From contig JAQVGB010000012.1 in assembly GCA_028696915.1 (NCBI GenBank), forward strand, positions 1 to 19,658: 19,658 nt of DNA, written 5' to 3'. Positions 6,809-14,230 of this stretch are shown here, piece after piece (the stretch's first letter is position 1; the number at the start of each line of letters is the position of its first letter). The translations under genes were made by a program, and so were the position numbers. The notes below the pieces were generated by a model, which searched no databases, had not been told where the DNA came from, and worked only from the letters and a program-made list of their open reading frames with translations. This DNA is from Candidatus Dojkabacteria bacterium (GTDB lineage Bacteria > Patescibacteriota > Dojkabacteria > SC72 > JAFGCJ01).

Positions 6809-8149
6809 ATGAAAAATACTGGTCTGAAAGAAAAGCACACACAGCGTCCCAAACTCCATCGACCGCTCTTTGCGCTGGCCGACTGCAACAATTTCTACGC
6901 GTCGTGCGAACGGGTTTTCAATCCAAAACTCCGGGATCGCCCCGTCGTTATTCTGTCGAGCAACGACGGGTGCATTGTCGCACGGTCAAATGAGGCGAAA
7001 GCACTCGGAATTCCCATGGGCATTCCCGTTTTCAAAATCCGCCATGAAATCGCCCGGCATCGCATTGCCGTATGCTCGTCCAACTACACGTTATACGCAG
7101 ATATGTCCAACCGGATCATGAAAACACTCCGGCTCTTTACTCCCCATATCGAAATCTACTCGATTGACGAAGCATTTCTACGACTCGATTCGCTGACCGA
7201 ACGCGACCTCCGCCGATATGCTTCAAAAATGCGTGACACCGTCATGCGCTGGACTGGTGTCCCGGTTTCAATAGGGATCGCCCCAACGAAAACCCTCGCA
7301 AAACTCGCCGGTCTTCTGGCCAAACGCGACCCTCTGGGGGTATATTCCGCGGCTGAATCATTAATGCATGCCAACACATCCGGTCCGGAAACATCGTCAT
7401 CATTTCTTAATGAAATTAAAAAGATCCCCGTTTCTAAGATCTGGGGAATCGGACGGCGGCTTGCCGTCACCCTGAACATGCAGGGGATCTATACCGTATA
7501 CGATTATATGCACGCGGACCCGAAATGGATCCGACGGAAGCTCACGATCACCGGCTGGCGGACATTCATGGAACTGCACGGCACCTCGTGTCTTTCGCTT
7601 CAGGAGCTGACCCTTCCCCGCCAGTCGATCATTTCATCGCAATCATTTGGCGAGCCCATCGACTCGTTTATTCCGCTGAAAGAAGCTCTTGCGTTGTACA
7701 CCGCCCGCGCCGCCCGGAAACTGCGTGAACAGCACTCGACGGCATCCCTCATGCAGATCTATATCACCACCAAGCCATTTGGATCTGCTCCCAGATATGC
7801 GAACAGCGCTATCGGGACCATCGATCCGCCATCCTCATACACACCGGCACTGATCTCCCGAGCCTCAACGCTACTCGAATCTATCTACCGATCAGGTTTC
7901 CGGTACAAGAAGGCTGGAATTTTTCTGACTGGGATCCACCCGGAAGGAATGCAGATGCGGCTTTTCGACCGATACGATGTACGCGAGCGCCAGATTATGC
8001 AGGCAGTCGACGTGCTGAATCGGAAATGGGGCAGAGGTATTGTCCGTAGTGCGGCGGAGGGAACACTTCAGCGGTGGCATATGAAGCAATCGAGCGTTTC
8101 TTCCCGGTTCACAACATCCTGGGACGAGTTACTCCACATCGTGTTGTAA
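6809..8149 (+). CDS. umuC: UmuC, Y-family translesion DNA polymerase
   Basis: A 446-residue Y-family polymerase matching UmuC over its whole length. The first catalytic aspartate is D25 in FALADCNNFYASCERVF. Nucleotide-binding motifs SSNDGCIVARSNEAK and SSNYTLYADMS follow. The catalytic pair D120-E121 sits in YSIDEAF. The thumb has the helix-hairpin-helix-like KIWGIGRRLA (about 215-224). The little-finger domain and UmuC-specific tail are present, with VLNRKWGRGIVRSAAEG and FTTSWDELL near the end. With UmuD it copies damaged DNA at the cost of mutations. It starts with ATG 4 bp after umuD and has a slightly extended basic N-terminus. The pair is unusual if the host is a reduced-genome CPR bacterium. 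Confidence 0.95.
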   Translation: MKNTGLKEKHTQRPKLHRPLFALADCNNFYASCERVFNPKLRDRPVVILSSNDGCIVARSNEAKALGIPMGIPVFKIRHEIARHRIAVCSSNYTLYADMSNRIMKTLRLFTPHIEIYSIDEAFLRLDSLTERDLRRYASKMRDTVMRWTGVPVSIGIAPTKTLAKLAGLLAKRDPLGVYSAAESLMHANTSGPETSSSFLNEIKKIPVSKIWGIGRRLAVTLNMQGIYTVYDYMHADPKWIRRKLTITGWRTFMELHGTSCLSLQELTLPRQSIISSQSFGEPIDSFIPLKEALALYTARAARKLREQHSTASLMQIYITTKPFGSAPRYANSAIGTIDPPSSYTPALISRASTLLESIYRSGFRYKKAGIFLTGIHPEGMQMRLFDRYDVRERQIMQAVDVLNRKWGRGIVRSAAEGTLQRWHMKQSSVSSRFTTSWDELLHIVL

Positions 8150-8161
8150 GCACGGTATAAT
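8133..8161 (+). promoter_or_regulatory. promoter of GT-C glycosyltransferase gene
   Basis: A perfect -10 TATAAT lies at 8156-8161, with TCCACA (four of six -35 matches) at 8133-8138 and a 17 bp spacer. It overlaps the end of umuC. A start near 8168 gives a leader of about 28 nt before ATG 8196. A second weaker -10, TATCTT at 8185-8190, would give an essentially leaderless message. Confidence 0.55.
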
Positions 8162-8195
8162 CGCTGAAGTTCATATCAGTACGCTATCTTTGGCA

Positions 8196-9980
8196 ATGAA
8201 ACTCAAAAAGAGTGTCATGTCGCTACTCCAGCGGACCACCCAACTCGTCAAACCGTATTTGCACATCCTCATCCCAGCCCTTCTCGTCTCGCTTTTCTTA
8301 AGTGTGTCGATTTCCGGGATGCTCTACAAGTCGCGGACACGAGATGAGGCACGGCACCTAGTCCGGGGTGTCATGCTGTTGGAAACCGGCGACTTCCGGC
8401 TGAACAAGCACCACCCGATCCTTGCAAATGTTCTAAACGCCGTCCCGACACTGTTTATAGAAGACTTCCGCATTCCGTCAACACAGACGGTCGAGTGGAA
8501 AAATGCTGACAAAGATGCACTTTCAGGAATGCTGGTCGAAGCAAACGGCGGCAGTAGGGATTTCGTCCCGTCACATCTGCTCCCAGCCCGGTATATGACA
8601 ATCATTGCCATTGCAATTTCTGCTGTCATCTTCTACTTCGTTATCAAAGAACACTGGGGACTTCCCACCGCATCAATTTTCTCAATGTTATATCTATTCA
8701 GTCCCAACATTATCGCACACGCACAGCAGGTCACTACCGACGCCTGGATCGTTCCTCTCATCTTCGGTGCAACACTTGCGCTCTACTTCTATGCAAAACA
8801 GCCACGCCTTGCAACACTCTCCGTTTTCATTATCCTCAGCTTCCTTTCACTTCTGACTAAGTACAGCGCCATTCCGGTTGCATTCCTGTGGCTTGTCATT
8901 CTCTTCATCATCGAGCTTTCAATGCTTGGAAAGCATCCCACCTCGCTCATCGTGAGAGGTTTAAAAGCATCCCTGCTTCCACTCATGGTCGTCGCACTCT
9001 GGTTTATCTTCCTTACCGAAGCATACGGGTTCAGGTTCCGTCCCCTTTCTCAAACGAGCGGAGAAAACACAGCGTTCATTCAATCACAGACCGACAGTGT
9101 CGCAAACGTTGCGGGAGATAATGAAACGATAAGAAACTTCCTGATCAAAGCCTACACGACCGTTCCACTCCCGTTTCCGGAGTACATTCAAGGCTTCTAT
9201 GAAAATGTTATCCTGCACGACAAATACGGACACGACTCGTTCATGTATGGTATGTACTCGAAAAATGGATGGTGGTACTACTTCCCACTGACGATTTTGA
9301 TCAAAGAACCCGTAACGACTATCGTTGGAACAGCAGGATTGCTGTCACTCGGACTCGCCGGTGTTGTGACGATGGCGAAACATAATCTCACTGTCAAACA
9401 AAAACGATCAAAACAGAAATCCTTTGTGATTAAACCGGAGCATATACTTCTCGCCGTTCCTCTTTTTTTCCTATTGGTTTCAATGCAGAGCAGTATTAAT
9501 CTCGGCATGCGGCATATCCTTCCACTGTTACCGTTTATCTATCTCGGGGTAGCAGTACTTGCCGTCAGTATCTCCCACAGAGGAATACTTCAAAAAGCCA
9601 TTGTCACAGGATTTGTCGGATGGTTTATTCTTTCTTCACTGTCCGTTCATCCTCATTACCTTGAATATTTCAATGAATTTGTCGGCGGGCCAGAGAACGG
9701 TCATTACTATCTGCTCGACAGCAACCTGAGCTGGGCACAGAACATGTTTTATGCGAAAGATTATCGCGGGACACTTCCTCCCACAGAAAAGGTCTACTAC
9801 AACCCGCTCTATGAAGTGACTGACGGATATGTCATTATGGATGTCGATCTATTGATGGGCAGGGATAGTGCAAAACGTGAGAAAACGGCATGGCTGAGAG
9901 AACCGTATCTTTCGGGAAAGATCGAACCGATCGACATGATCGCCTATACACACCTTGTGTTCAACATTCAGCCCGAATAA
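8196..9980 (+). CDS. GT-C membrane glycosyltransferase (GT39/ArnT-like)
   Basis: A 594-residue polytopic protein of the phospholipid-carrier-dependent glycosyltransferase (PMT/ArnT-like) group, which moves a sugar from a polyprenyl-phosphate donor to a protein or glycan on the outer side of the membrane. The first extracytoplasmic loop has the acidic motif RDEARHLVRG followed by NKHHPILANVLNAVP, typical of the catalytic loop. The late motifs SSINLGMRHILPLLPF and YFNEFVGGPENGHYYLLDSN are characteristic. About ten hydrophobic helices are visible between residues 20 and 500. ATG 8196 is preferred to TTG 8190. Its last 13 bp overlap the convergent GT2 gene on the minus strand. The nearby GT2, flippase-like and PAP2-like genes suggest one lipid-linked sugar pathway. 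The acceptor is unknown. Confidence 0.85.
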   Translation: MKLKKSVMSLLQRTTQLVKPYLHILIPALLVSLFLSVSISGMLYKSRTRDEARHLVRGVMLLETGDFRLNKHHPILANVLNAVPTLFIEDFRIPSTQTVEWKNADKDALSGMLVEANGGSRDFVPSHLLPARYMTIIAIAISAVIFYFVIKEHWGLPTASIFSMLYLFSPNIIAHAQQVTTDAWIVPLIFGATLALYFYAKQPRLATLSVFIILSFLSLLTKYSAIPVAFLWLVILFIIELSMLGKHPTSLIVRGLKASLLPLMVVALWFIFLTEAYGFRFRPLSQTSGENTAFIQSQTDSVANVAGDNETIRNFLIKAYTTVPLPFPEYIQGFYENVILHDKYGHDSFMYGMYSKNGWWYYFPLTILIKEPVTTIVGTAGLLSLGLAGVVTMAKHNLTVKQKRSKQKSFVIKPEHILLAVPLFFLLVSMQSSINLGMRHILPLLPFIYLGVAVLAVSISHRGILQKAIVTGFVGWFILSSLSVHPHYLEYFNEFVGGPENGHYYLLDSNLSWAQNMFYAKDYRGTLPPTEKVYYNPLYEVTDGYVIMDVDLLMGRDSAKREKTAWLREPYLSGKIEPIDMIAYTHLVFNIQPE

Positions 9981-10981
9981 CCCCGCTCCTTTACGATGCC
10001 GCCCGGGTCATCGAGGATCGCGTAGTCATCAAGCCGGTATTCTCTCAAGGACCGCATATATTCCGCCAGGACCCCAATCGAAAACAGCACAAGACCTGCC
10101 AGTGTGGATAGAAGCGAAAGAGCGACCCACAGGAAAACCCACCAGTTCAGACCAACTCGATTGCTTAAGACCAGCACCCACAGCGCAAAAATTACAAAAC
10201 CGCCCGCACCTGCCACACCGAGCGATATTCCCAGACCGCCCCACAACCGAAATGGGGCATCACCCATCAAGCTCATGAAAACTGCCGCCAGAAAATCGAC
10301 GGTTCCTCCGATAAGTCTGTTCATGAAGTTAAAGTTGCTCGTTCCTCCGATCCGCACGCGGTTGACGATCGGTACCTCCGCGACCCGAAATCCTTTGGAG
10401 ACGAGCTGAAGCGGAATATCACGGTAGTTCATCCCGTGAAGGTTGACCGCCTGCATCGCCGCACGGGTATAGGCTTTAAATCCACAGTTTTTGTCATGAA
10501 TCGTAATGCCAGACATCACACGAGTGATCGCGTTTTGTATCTTAGACGTCAATGTATAGAAAAACGGGTCCTTACGGTCCTGCTTCCATCCGACCACCAG
10601 ATCATAACCCTCGTCGAGTTTTTTCAAGAATTTCGGCAGGTCACCGGGATCGTCCTGATAGTCAGAATCCATTTGCACAATCCGCTTTCCTTTCGCCAAA
10701 GAAAACCCGAGCATATACTGATAGCCCTTCTGAAGACCTTTAAACCGCAAGTACCGCATATTGACCGGGTAGAAGTGGTCATATCGCTTTGCAAGGTCGA
10801 GAAGGACATCCCACGACCTGTCCCGGCCGGGAATATGCACCGCTATGACCTCATGTGATAGCCCGAGGCGCTTCAAAACCCCATACAGCTCCTCAACAAC
10901 CTTCTCGATATTCTTTTCCTCATTTCTTACCGGCAAAATAACGGACACCTCTACCTGGCCGTCTGTACCTGGTCCTTCCAT
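9968..10981 (-). CDS. DPM1/GtrB-like GT2 glycosyltransferase with altered DDGS motif
   Basis: A 337-residue GT2 protein with an N-terminal catalytic domain (about 10-225) and two C-terminal membrane helices (about 245-270 and 278-305), the architecture of polyprenyl-phosphate glycosyltransferases that charge lipid carriers. It begins normally (VSVILPVRNEEKNIEKVVEE) and keeps the metal-binding DxD (MDSDYQDDP, about 97-105). The expected nucleotide-binding DDGS is replaced by HIPG in VIAVHIPGRDRSWDVL (about 45-60), while the flanking RDRSWDVL is typical. The bases read clearly, so this is not a frameshift. ATG 10981 overlaps the end of the upstream membrane-protein gene by 31 bp, suggesting coupling. 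The product probably supplies polyprenyl-phosphate-sugar to the GT-C enzyme converging on it, if still active. Confidence 0.85.
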   Translation of the reverse strand: MEGPGTDGQVEVSVILPVRNEEKNIEKVVEELYGVLKRLGLSHEVIAVHIPGRDRSWDVLLDLAKRYDHFYPVNMRYLRFKGLQKGYQYMLGFSLAKGKRIVQMDSDYQDDPGDLPKFLKKLDEGYDLVVGWKQDRKDPFFYTLTSKIQNAITRVMSGITIHDKNCGFKAYTRAAMQAVNLHGMNYRDIPLQLVSKGFRVAEVPIVNRVRIGGTSNFNFMNRLIGGTVDFLAAVFMSLMGDAPFRLWGGLGISLGVAGAGGFVIFALWVLVLSNRVGLNWWVFLWVALSLLSTLAGLVLFSIGVLAEYMRSLREYRLDDYAILDDPGGIVKERGYSG

Positions 10982-11916
10982 GTGCGGGTGAGAACGAATT
11001 TAGTTCCTCTCATGAGCGAAAAGACAAGGATTTCTGCGATTACTATCGTAATCCTTGCGGTAACGGCCAATACGACGGCCTCGACCGGCGACATGATGTC
11101 GAGTCCATTTAATGCAATAATGATTATTCCCTCCCGTATCCCGGCGCCGCTCGGTGTTATAACCGAAATGTACCCAACTGACCATGCAAGTGCGTTAACC
11201 CCGGCAAGCAGAATAAAGTCCTGCCCAGCAACAGGGATCATCGCCGAAGCAATCAGAATAAATTGGACCGAATACAAAATCCACGAAATCACAAAGAATG
11301 AAAGTATCTTGAGTCTATCGATCATTGAAATGGAGAATTCACCGACCTCGCTCTGCACCACCTGCGGGAATTTCTTTCTGACGATTATCCTGACGAACCG
11401 CTCCAAGAGTTCATACCTGAGAATAATCAGACCGCTCAGTGGAAATGCGATCCAGACAACGCTGAGCACCGTCGATGAAATCCCGGTTAAAGAAAAGAGC
11501 ACTAGTATTGAAAAACACAACCCGATAAAAAGAAAACTAACGTTCTCAACAATCCACCCCCATATCGACGAAGCGATCTTCACCCCGTGCTCTTTGTTCA
11601 TCGCCGCACGTGCACCGATTGCCCAGACATTTCCGGGTATATATCTGACGATATATGAAGAAATATAGACAACAAGGGAATTTAAAAGAGAAATGCGCTC
11701 ACCGGCAAAATGCATGATCTTTCCCCAGACGTAGGCATTAAATACATATTGAATGCCATACATGGCAACCGCCAGCACAAGAAGCCACGGTTTTCTAAAC
11801 GAGAACGACGCGACGTCCGAAAGGTTCGACGTGAGCGACGAATAGATAAAAAGCGTGACAACACCGTAGAGAAGGTAGGGAGCACATTTTTTTACAATTT
11901 TCAGCACACGCTTCAT
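10951..11916 (-). CDS. LPG-synthase TM / UPF0104-like integral membrane protein
   Basis: A 321-residue polytopic protein with about eight hydrophobic helices, of the lysylphosphatidylglycerol synthase transmembrane (UPF0104/COG0392) type, which in other bacteria includes lipid flippase domains and proteins beside glycosyltransferases. Family-like features are NSLVVYISSYIVRYIPGNVW (about 79-98) and the late glycine-rich AGVNALAWSVGYISVITPSG (about 236-255) followed by AGIREG. ATG 11916 is chosen because GAGGA precedes it at a good distance; the open frame continues to 12015 but would run into the divergent gene's start. A TACAAT -10 lies at 11951-11956 (minus), with only a poor -35. It overlaps and precedes the GT2 gene, suggesting a role in moving the same lipid-linked sugar; this is inference. 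Confidence 0.8.
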   Translation of the reverse strand: MKRVLKIVKKCAPYLLYGVVTLFIYSSLTSNLSDVASFSFRKPWLLVLAVAMYGIQYVFNAYVWGKIMHFAGERISLLNSLVVYISSYIVRYIPGNVWAIGARAAMNKEHGVKIASSIWGWIVENVSFLFIGLCFSILVLFSLTGISSTVLSVVWIAFPLSGLIILRYELLERFVRIIVRKKFPQVVQSEVGEFSISMIDRLKILSFFVISWILYSVQFILIASAMIPVAGQDFILLAGVNALAWSVGYISVITPSGAGIREGIIIIALNGLDIMSPVEAVVLAVTARITIVIAEILVFSLMRGTKFVLTRTWKDQVQTAR

Positions 11917-12042
11917 GAAAATTTCCTCAAAAATAGTATGCGACACCGGAATTGTAGCATAATTACTGGTATTGGAGAGCGTCTCCACAACCACAGGGGA
12001 TATCCTACGTAGCACCGCTTTCTCCCGTAGTCGTCAGGATGG

Positions 12043-12048
12043 TATACT
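12043..12048 (+). promoter_or_regulatory. -10 element implying a leaderless PAP2-like mRNA
   Basis: TATACT at 12043-12048, the same hexamer as at the umuDC promoter, ends 7 bp before ATG 12056. Transcription from it would begin at or next to the start codon, giving a leaderless message, and no Shine-Dalgarno is present. The -35 region is poor, so this is moderate evidence. Confidence 0.4.
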
Positions 12049-12055
12049 TCCGCTA

Positions 12056-12703
12056 ATGCCTCAGCAATCATCTGCAGAAAAGAGCACAAAACAACCAATC
12101 ACACAGAACGAAACGCTGATGCGGACCGCGACGGTGTTAACCTATCTGCTCAGCCCCATTACTGCATCTGCCGCTGGATTGTTTATTATTTATCATGAGT
12201 ACGTGTCACAGAACGGTCAACCGGCCTACGACTGGCTTCTCTGTGCAATGCTCGTTCTCGCACTGGCGGTCGGCACACTTCTCATACTTCTGAAGGCGAA
12301 ACTAGTATCAAACTTCGATATCACCGAACGGTCCCAACGACCCAGACTGCTTGGAATTATCGCCGTCTTGTTCGCGGGCCTCATGATCGCAACCTACAAA
12401 ATGGGATACGTGCACGCCATTCCGATTCTTTCGCTTCTAACCCTTGCGTTCCTTGTGTCATCTGCCATCACGTTTTTCTGGAAGGTAAGTTTCCACACGT
12501 TCACCGTAACACTCTGCGTTATTCTTGTCATCTCGACGTACCGTCACTCATATCTGTATGCCCTGCTGGTCATTCCGTTTATTGTCGCCTGGACACGGGT
12601 TTTCTTGAATAAGCATACCCTTCCACAGGCGGTTGGTGGGATTATTCTTGCTGTTTTTATCCTGTTCGCGTGGACATTGATCCCGCTTCAGACTGGATTT
12701 TGA
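12056..12703 (+). CDS. PAP2-like membrane protein with degenerate active site
   Basis: A 215-residue protein with about six membrane helices that follows the PAP2 phosphatase layout but lacks several catalytic residues. The first motif survives as ERSQRP (R95, P96), but the lysine seven residues earlier is Asp88 instead. The middle motif, normally PSGH, reads KVSFH (H147 kept). The third, normally SR-x5-H-x3-D, reads TRVFLNKHTLPQ, keeping R181 and H187 but with Gln191 for Asp. PAP2 enzymes dephosphorylate lipid phosphates such as undecaprenyl pyrophosphate, which would fit the glycosyltransferase neighbours. ATG 12056 is preferred because the -10 at 12043 lies just upstream; the open frame reaches back to 11972. 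Activity is uncertain, and it may be a binding or structural relative. Confidence 0.6.
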   Translation: MPQQSSAEKSTKQPITQNETLMRTATVLTYLLSPITASAAGLFIIYHEYVSQNGQPAYDWLLCAMLVLALAVGTLLILLKAKLVSNFDITERSQRPRLLGIIAVLFAGLMIATYKMGYVHAIPILSLLTLAFLVSSAITFFWKVSFHTFTVTLCVILVISTYRHSYLYALLVIPFIVAWTRVFLNKHTLPQAVGGIILAVFILFAWTLIPLQTGF

Positions 12704-12726
12704 AGCGCATCAATTTTGAAGTGCTT
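12703..12726. terminator. hairpin between convergent PAP2-like and lexA genes
   Basis: AAGCGC 12703-12708 pairs with GTGCTT 12721-12726 (one G-T pair), and TCAA 12710-12713 with TTGA 12716-12719, around a TT turn with one A-A mismatch. It starts on the stop codon of the PAP2-like gene. No T tract follows on either strand, so it may slow transcription or protect the 3' end rather than act as a classical terminator. A 12-bp perfect palindrome, CTGACATGTCAG, lies further right at 12752-12763. Confidence 0.35.
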
Positions 12727-12769
12727 CAGCAGGATCGTGTATCAAAATCGGCTGACATGTCAGAGGGGA

Positions 12770-13417
12770 TCAGTTCTCGTATTTTCGATAGATTGCAATG
12801 ACCTTTCCCTGTATGGTGATGCTTTTGACACGAATCGGCTGGTAGCGGGGATTTGCTGGCTGTAGCCTGATGCAGGTGCGTTCTTTGTAGAATTTTTTTA
12901 ACGTCGCGGTGTTGTCGTCAAGAAGTGCGACCACCGTGTCCCCATTTCGTGCAAAATCGACTTTCTCACAAATGACGATATCGTTGTCCGCAATGAGGCT
13001 TTCGATCATGCTGTCTCCGCGGACCTTAAGTGCGAAAACCTTTTTGTTTCCAACAAGGTTCGAAGGAAGCGGAACTTCCATCTGCTCCGGCTCCTCAAAC
13101 GCATCAATCGGCTGACCTGCAGTAATCGTTCCTACAAGCGGAACGTTGATCATCGTCCCCGCAAACACCCCCTGCTTGAGCTTCAGTCTGATGCTTTTGT
13201 CGTCATCACAACGTTCCAGGTATCCTTTCTCCTCGAGCTTGATCAAATGCTCATGAACGGTAGAGAGGGCACGCACCCCCAGAAAATCCTTGATCTTGGT
13301 CAGCGTCGGTGCATACCCATGCTGTGCAATATGCTCTTCGATGAAACGAAGCACCTTCCGCTGACGCGGGTAGAGGACCGGAATAGCATTAATGATTTTT
13401 TGCCCGATAGGATCCAT
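12770..13417 (-). CDS. lexA: LexA, SOS repressor and self-cleaving protease
   Basis: A 215-residue LexA of normal length. The N-terminal winged helix spans about residues 15-80, with PRQRKVLRFIEEHIAQHGYA, the recognition-helix region RALSTVHEHLIKLEEKGYL and IRL at its end. Cleavage should occur at Ala100-Gly101 in VGTITAGQPI. The catalytic serine is S136 in VRGDSMIES and the lysine K174 in TATLKKF, so the protein should respond to RecA filaments. Start ATG 13417 is preceded by AAAGGGG at a proper distance, and the promoter at 13461-13489 rules out the longer open frame. Likely targets include its own promoter and the umuDC operon. The upstream nth gene reads the same way but has its own transcript boundary. 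Confidence 0.95.
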   Translation of the reverse strand: MDPIGQKIINAIPVLYPRQRKVLRFIEEHIAQHGYAPTLTKIKDFLGVRALSTVHEHLIKLEEKGYLERCDDDKSIRLKLKQGVFAGTMINVPLVGTITAGQPIDAFEEPEQMEVPLPSNLVGNKKVFALKVRGDSMIESLIADNDIVICEKVDFARNGDTVVALLDDNTATLKKFYKERTCIRLQPANPRYQPIRVKSITIQGKVIAIYRKYEN

Positions 13418-13434
13418 CAATTCCCCTTTAATAT

Positions 13435-13453
13435 TACCCGAAGAATACCCGAA
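13435..13453 (-). promoter_or_regulatory. tandem 11-bp-spaced repeat at lexA start, possible operator
   Basis: On the lexA coding strand TTCGGGTA occurs twice, with 11 bp from one copy to the next (plus-strand TACCCGAA at 13435-13442 and 13446-13453). The pair lies just downstream of the -10, in the first transcribed bases. Spacing by one helical turn suggests a protein site on one DNA face. It does not match the classical E. coli or Gram-positive SOS boxes, so an operator role is inference. Confidence 0.3.
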
Positions 13454-13460
13454 CACTTCT

Positions 13461-13489
13461 ATTGTAGAGGGGAGAGAAAGGGGTGTCAA
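13461..13489 (-). promoter_or_regulatory. near-consensus promoter of lexA
   Basis: On the minus strand TTGACA (plus 13484-13489) is separated by exactly 17 bp from TACAAT (plus 13461-13466). The start is expected near 13454, giving a 5' leader of about 37 nt that includes the lexA ribosome-binding site. This is the best promoter in the window. Confidence 0.75.
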
Positions 13490-13546
13490 GGACTTGAAAC
13501 TGCCGGGGCGGAAAGTTCCTTCAAAACGTCTCTGTAACAGCCTTCA

Positions 13547-14230
13547 TTAGCATGTCCTCTCCTGTCTCTTCACTCCGAAATCACAGACAGTGCAAATGGG
13601 ACAGTGCGCACAATCCGGAGCACGCGCAGTACAAATCGCCCTCCCGTGGGATACCATAAGATGCGACCATTGTTTCCAGTATGATTTCGGGAGAATTTCC
13701 ATGAGTGTCCGTTCAATTGTGACCGGATCTTTTGATTTAACAATCCCGATACGGCCCGCAACACGAATATTGTGCGTATCGATGACAATTCCATCGACAA
13801 TCCCATGTACCTCCTGAAGAACAATGAGCGCAACTTTCCGGCCCACACCCGGCAATTTCCTGAGCTCAGGCTCGGAATTGGGAACGCTCCCGTTTAGATC
13901 CGCAAGCAAAATCCGTGCCGTTTCCTGGACATACTTCGATTTGACCCGGAACATTCCAACCGGCCTCAGCACTTGTTCTAGCTCAAGACGGGATGCGGCA
14001 CCAATCTCAGCAAGTGTAGGAAACTTTTCCCACAACATTCGAGAAACGACATTGACCACCGCGTCAGGACTTTGCGGAGACATGATACTTGCAAGCAGGA
14101 ACTGCTCTGGAGCGTGATTTTCGACGGTACACCGTGCATCCGGATACACTTCACGAAGCTTCCGGTAGACAATCTTCGCTTTCCTGGCCAGTTTTTCAGG
14201 TCGTCTTTTTTGTATTTTCGGTTTCAGCAT
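13547..14230 (-). CDS. nth: endonuclease III, base-excision DNA glycosylase/AP lyase
   Basis: A 227-residue HhH-GPD enzyme that removes oxidised pyrimidines from DNA. The helix-hairpin-helix reads LRKLPGVGRKVALIVLQ (about 123-139), with the catalytic lysine K132, followed by the catalytic aspartate D151 in IVIDTHNIRVAGR. The C-terminal 4Fe-4S loop is complete, with cysteines 200, 207, 210 and 216 (C-x6-C-x2-C-x5-C). The usual LLSAQTTD segment is altered to SIMSPQSPD (about 48-56). ATG 14230 lies 35 bp inside the end of the SPFH gene; the frame also stays open to 14296, but that would lengthen the N-terminus beyond the family norm. It is probably in one transcript with the SPFH gene upstream. 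Confidence 0.92.
   Translation of the reverse strand: MLKPKIQKRRPEKLARKAKIVYRKLREVYPDARCTVENHAPEQFLLASIMSPQSPDAVVNVVSRMLWEKFPTLAEIGAASRLELEQVLRPVGMFRVKSKYVQETARILLADLNGSVPNSEPELRKLPGVGRKVALIVLQEVHGIVDGIVIDTHNIRVAGRIGIVKSKDPVTIERTLMEILPKSYWKQWSHLMVSHGRAICTARAPDCAHCPICTVCDFGVKRQERTC

Noticed and set aside
10436..10858. A 140-codon plus-strand frame
   Set aside because: It lies wholly antisense to the conserved GT2 catalytic domain and has no recognisable features of its own.
10982..11668. A 228-codon open frame on the plus strand
   Set aside because: It is antisense to the polytopic LPG-synthase-like gene. Its Ser/Thr/Ile-rich translation is the typical mirror of a membrane protein and shows no family motif.
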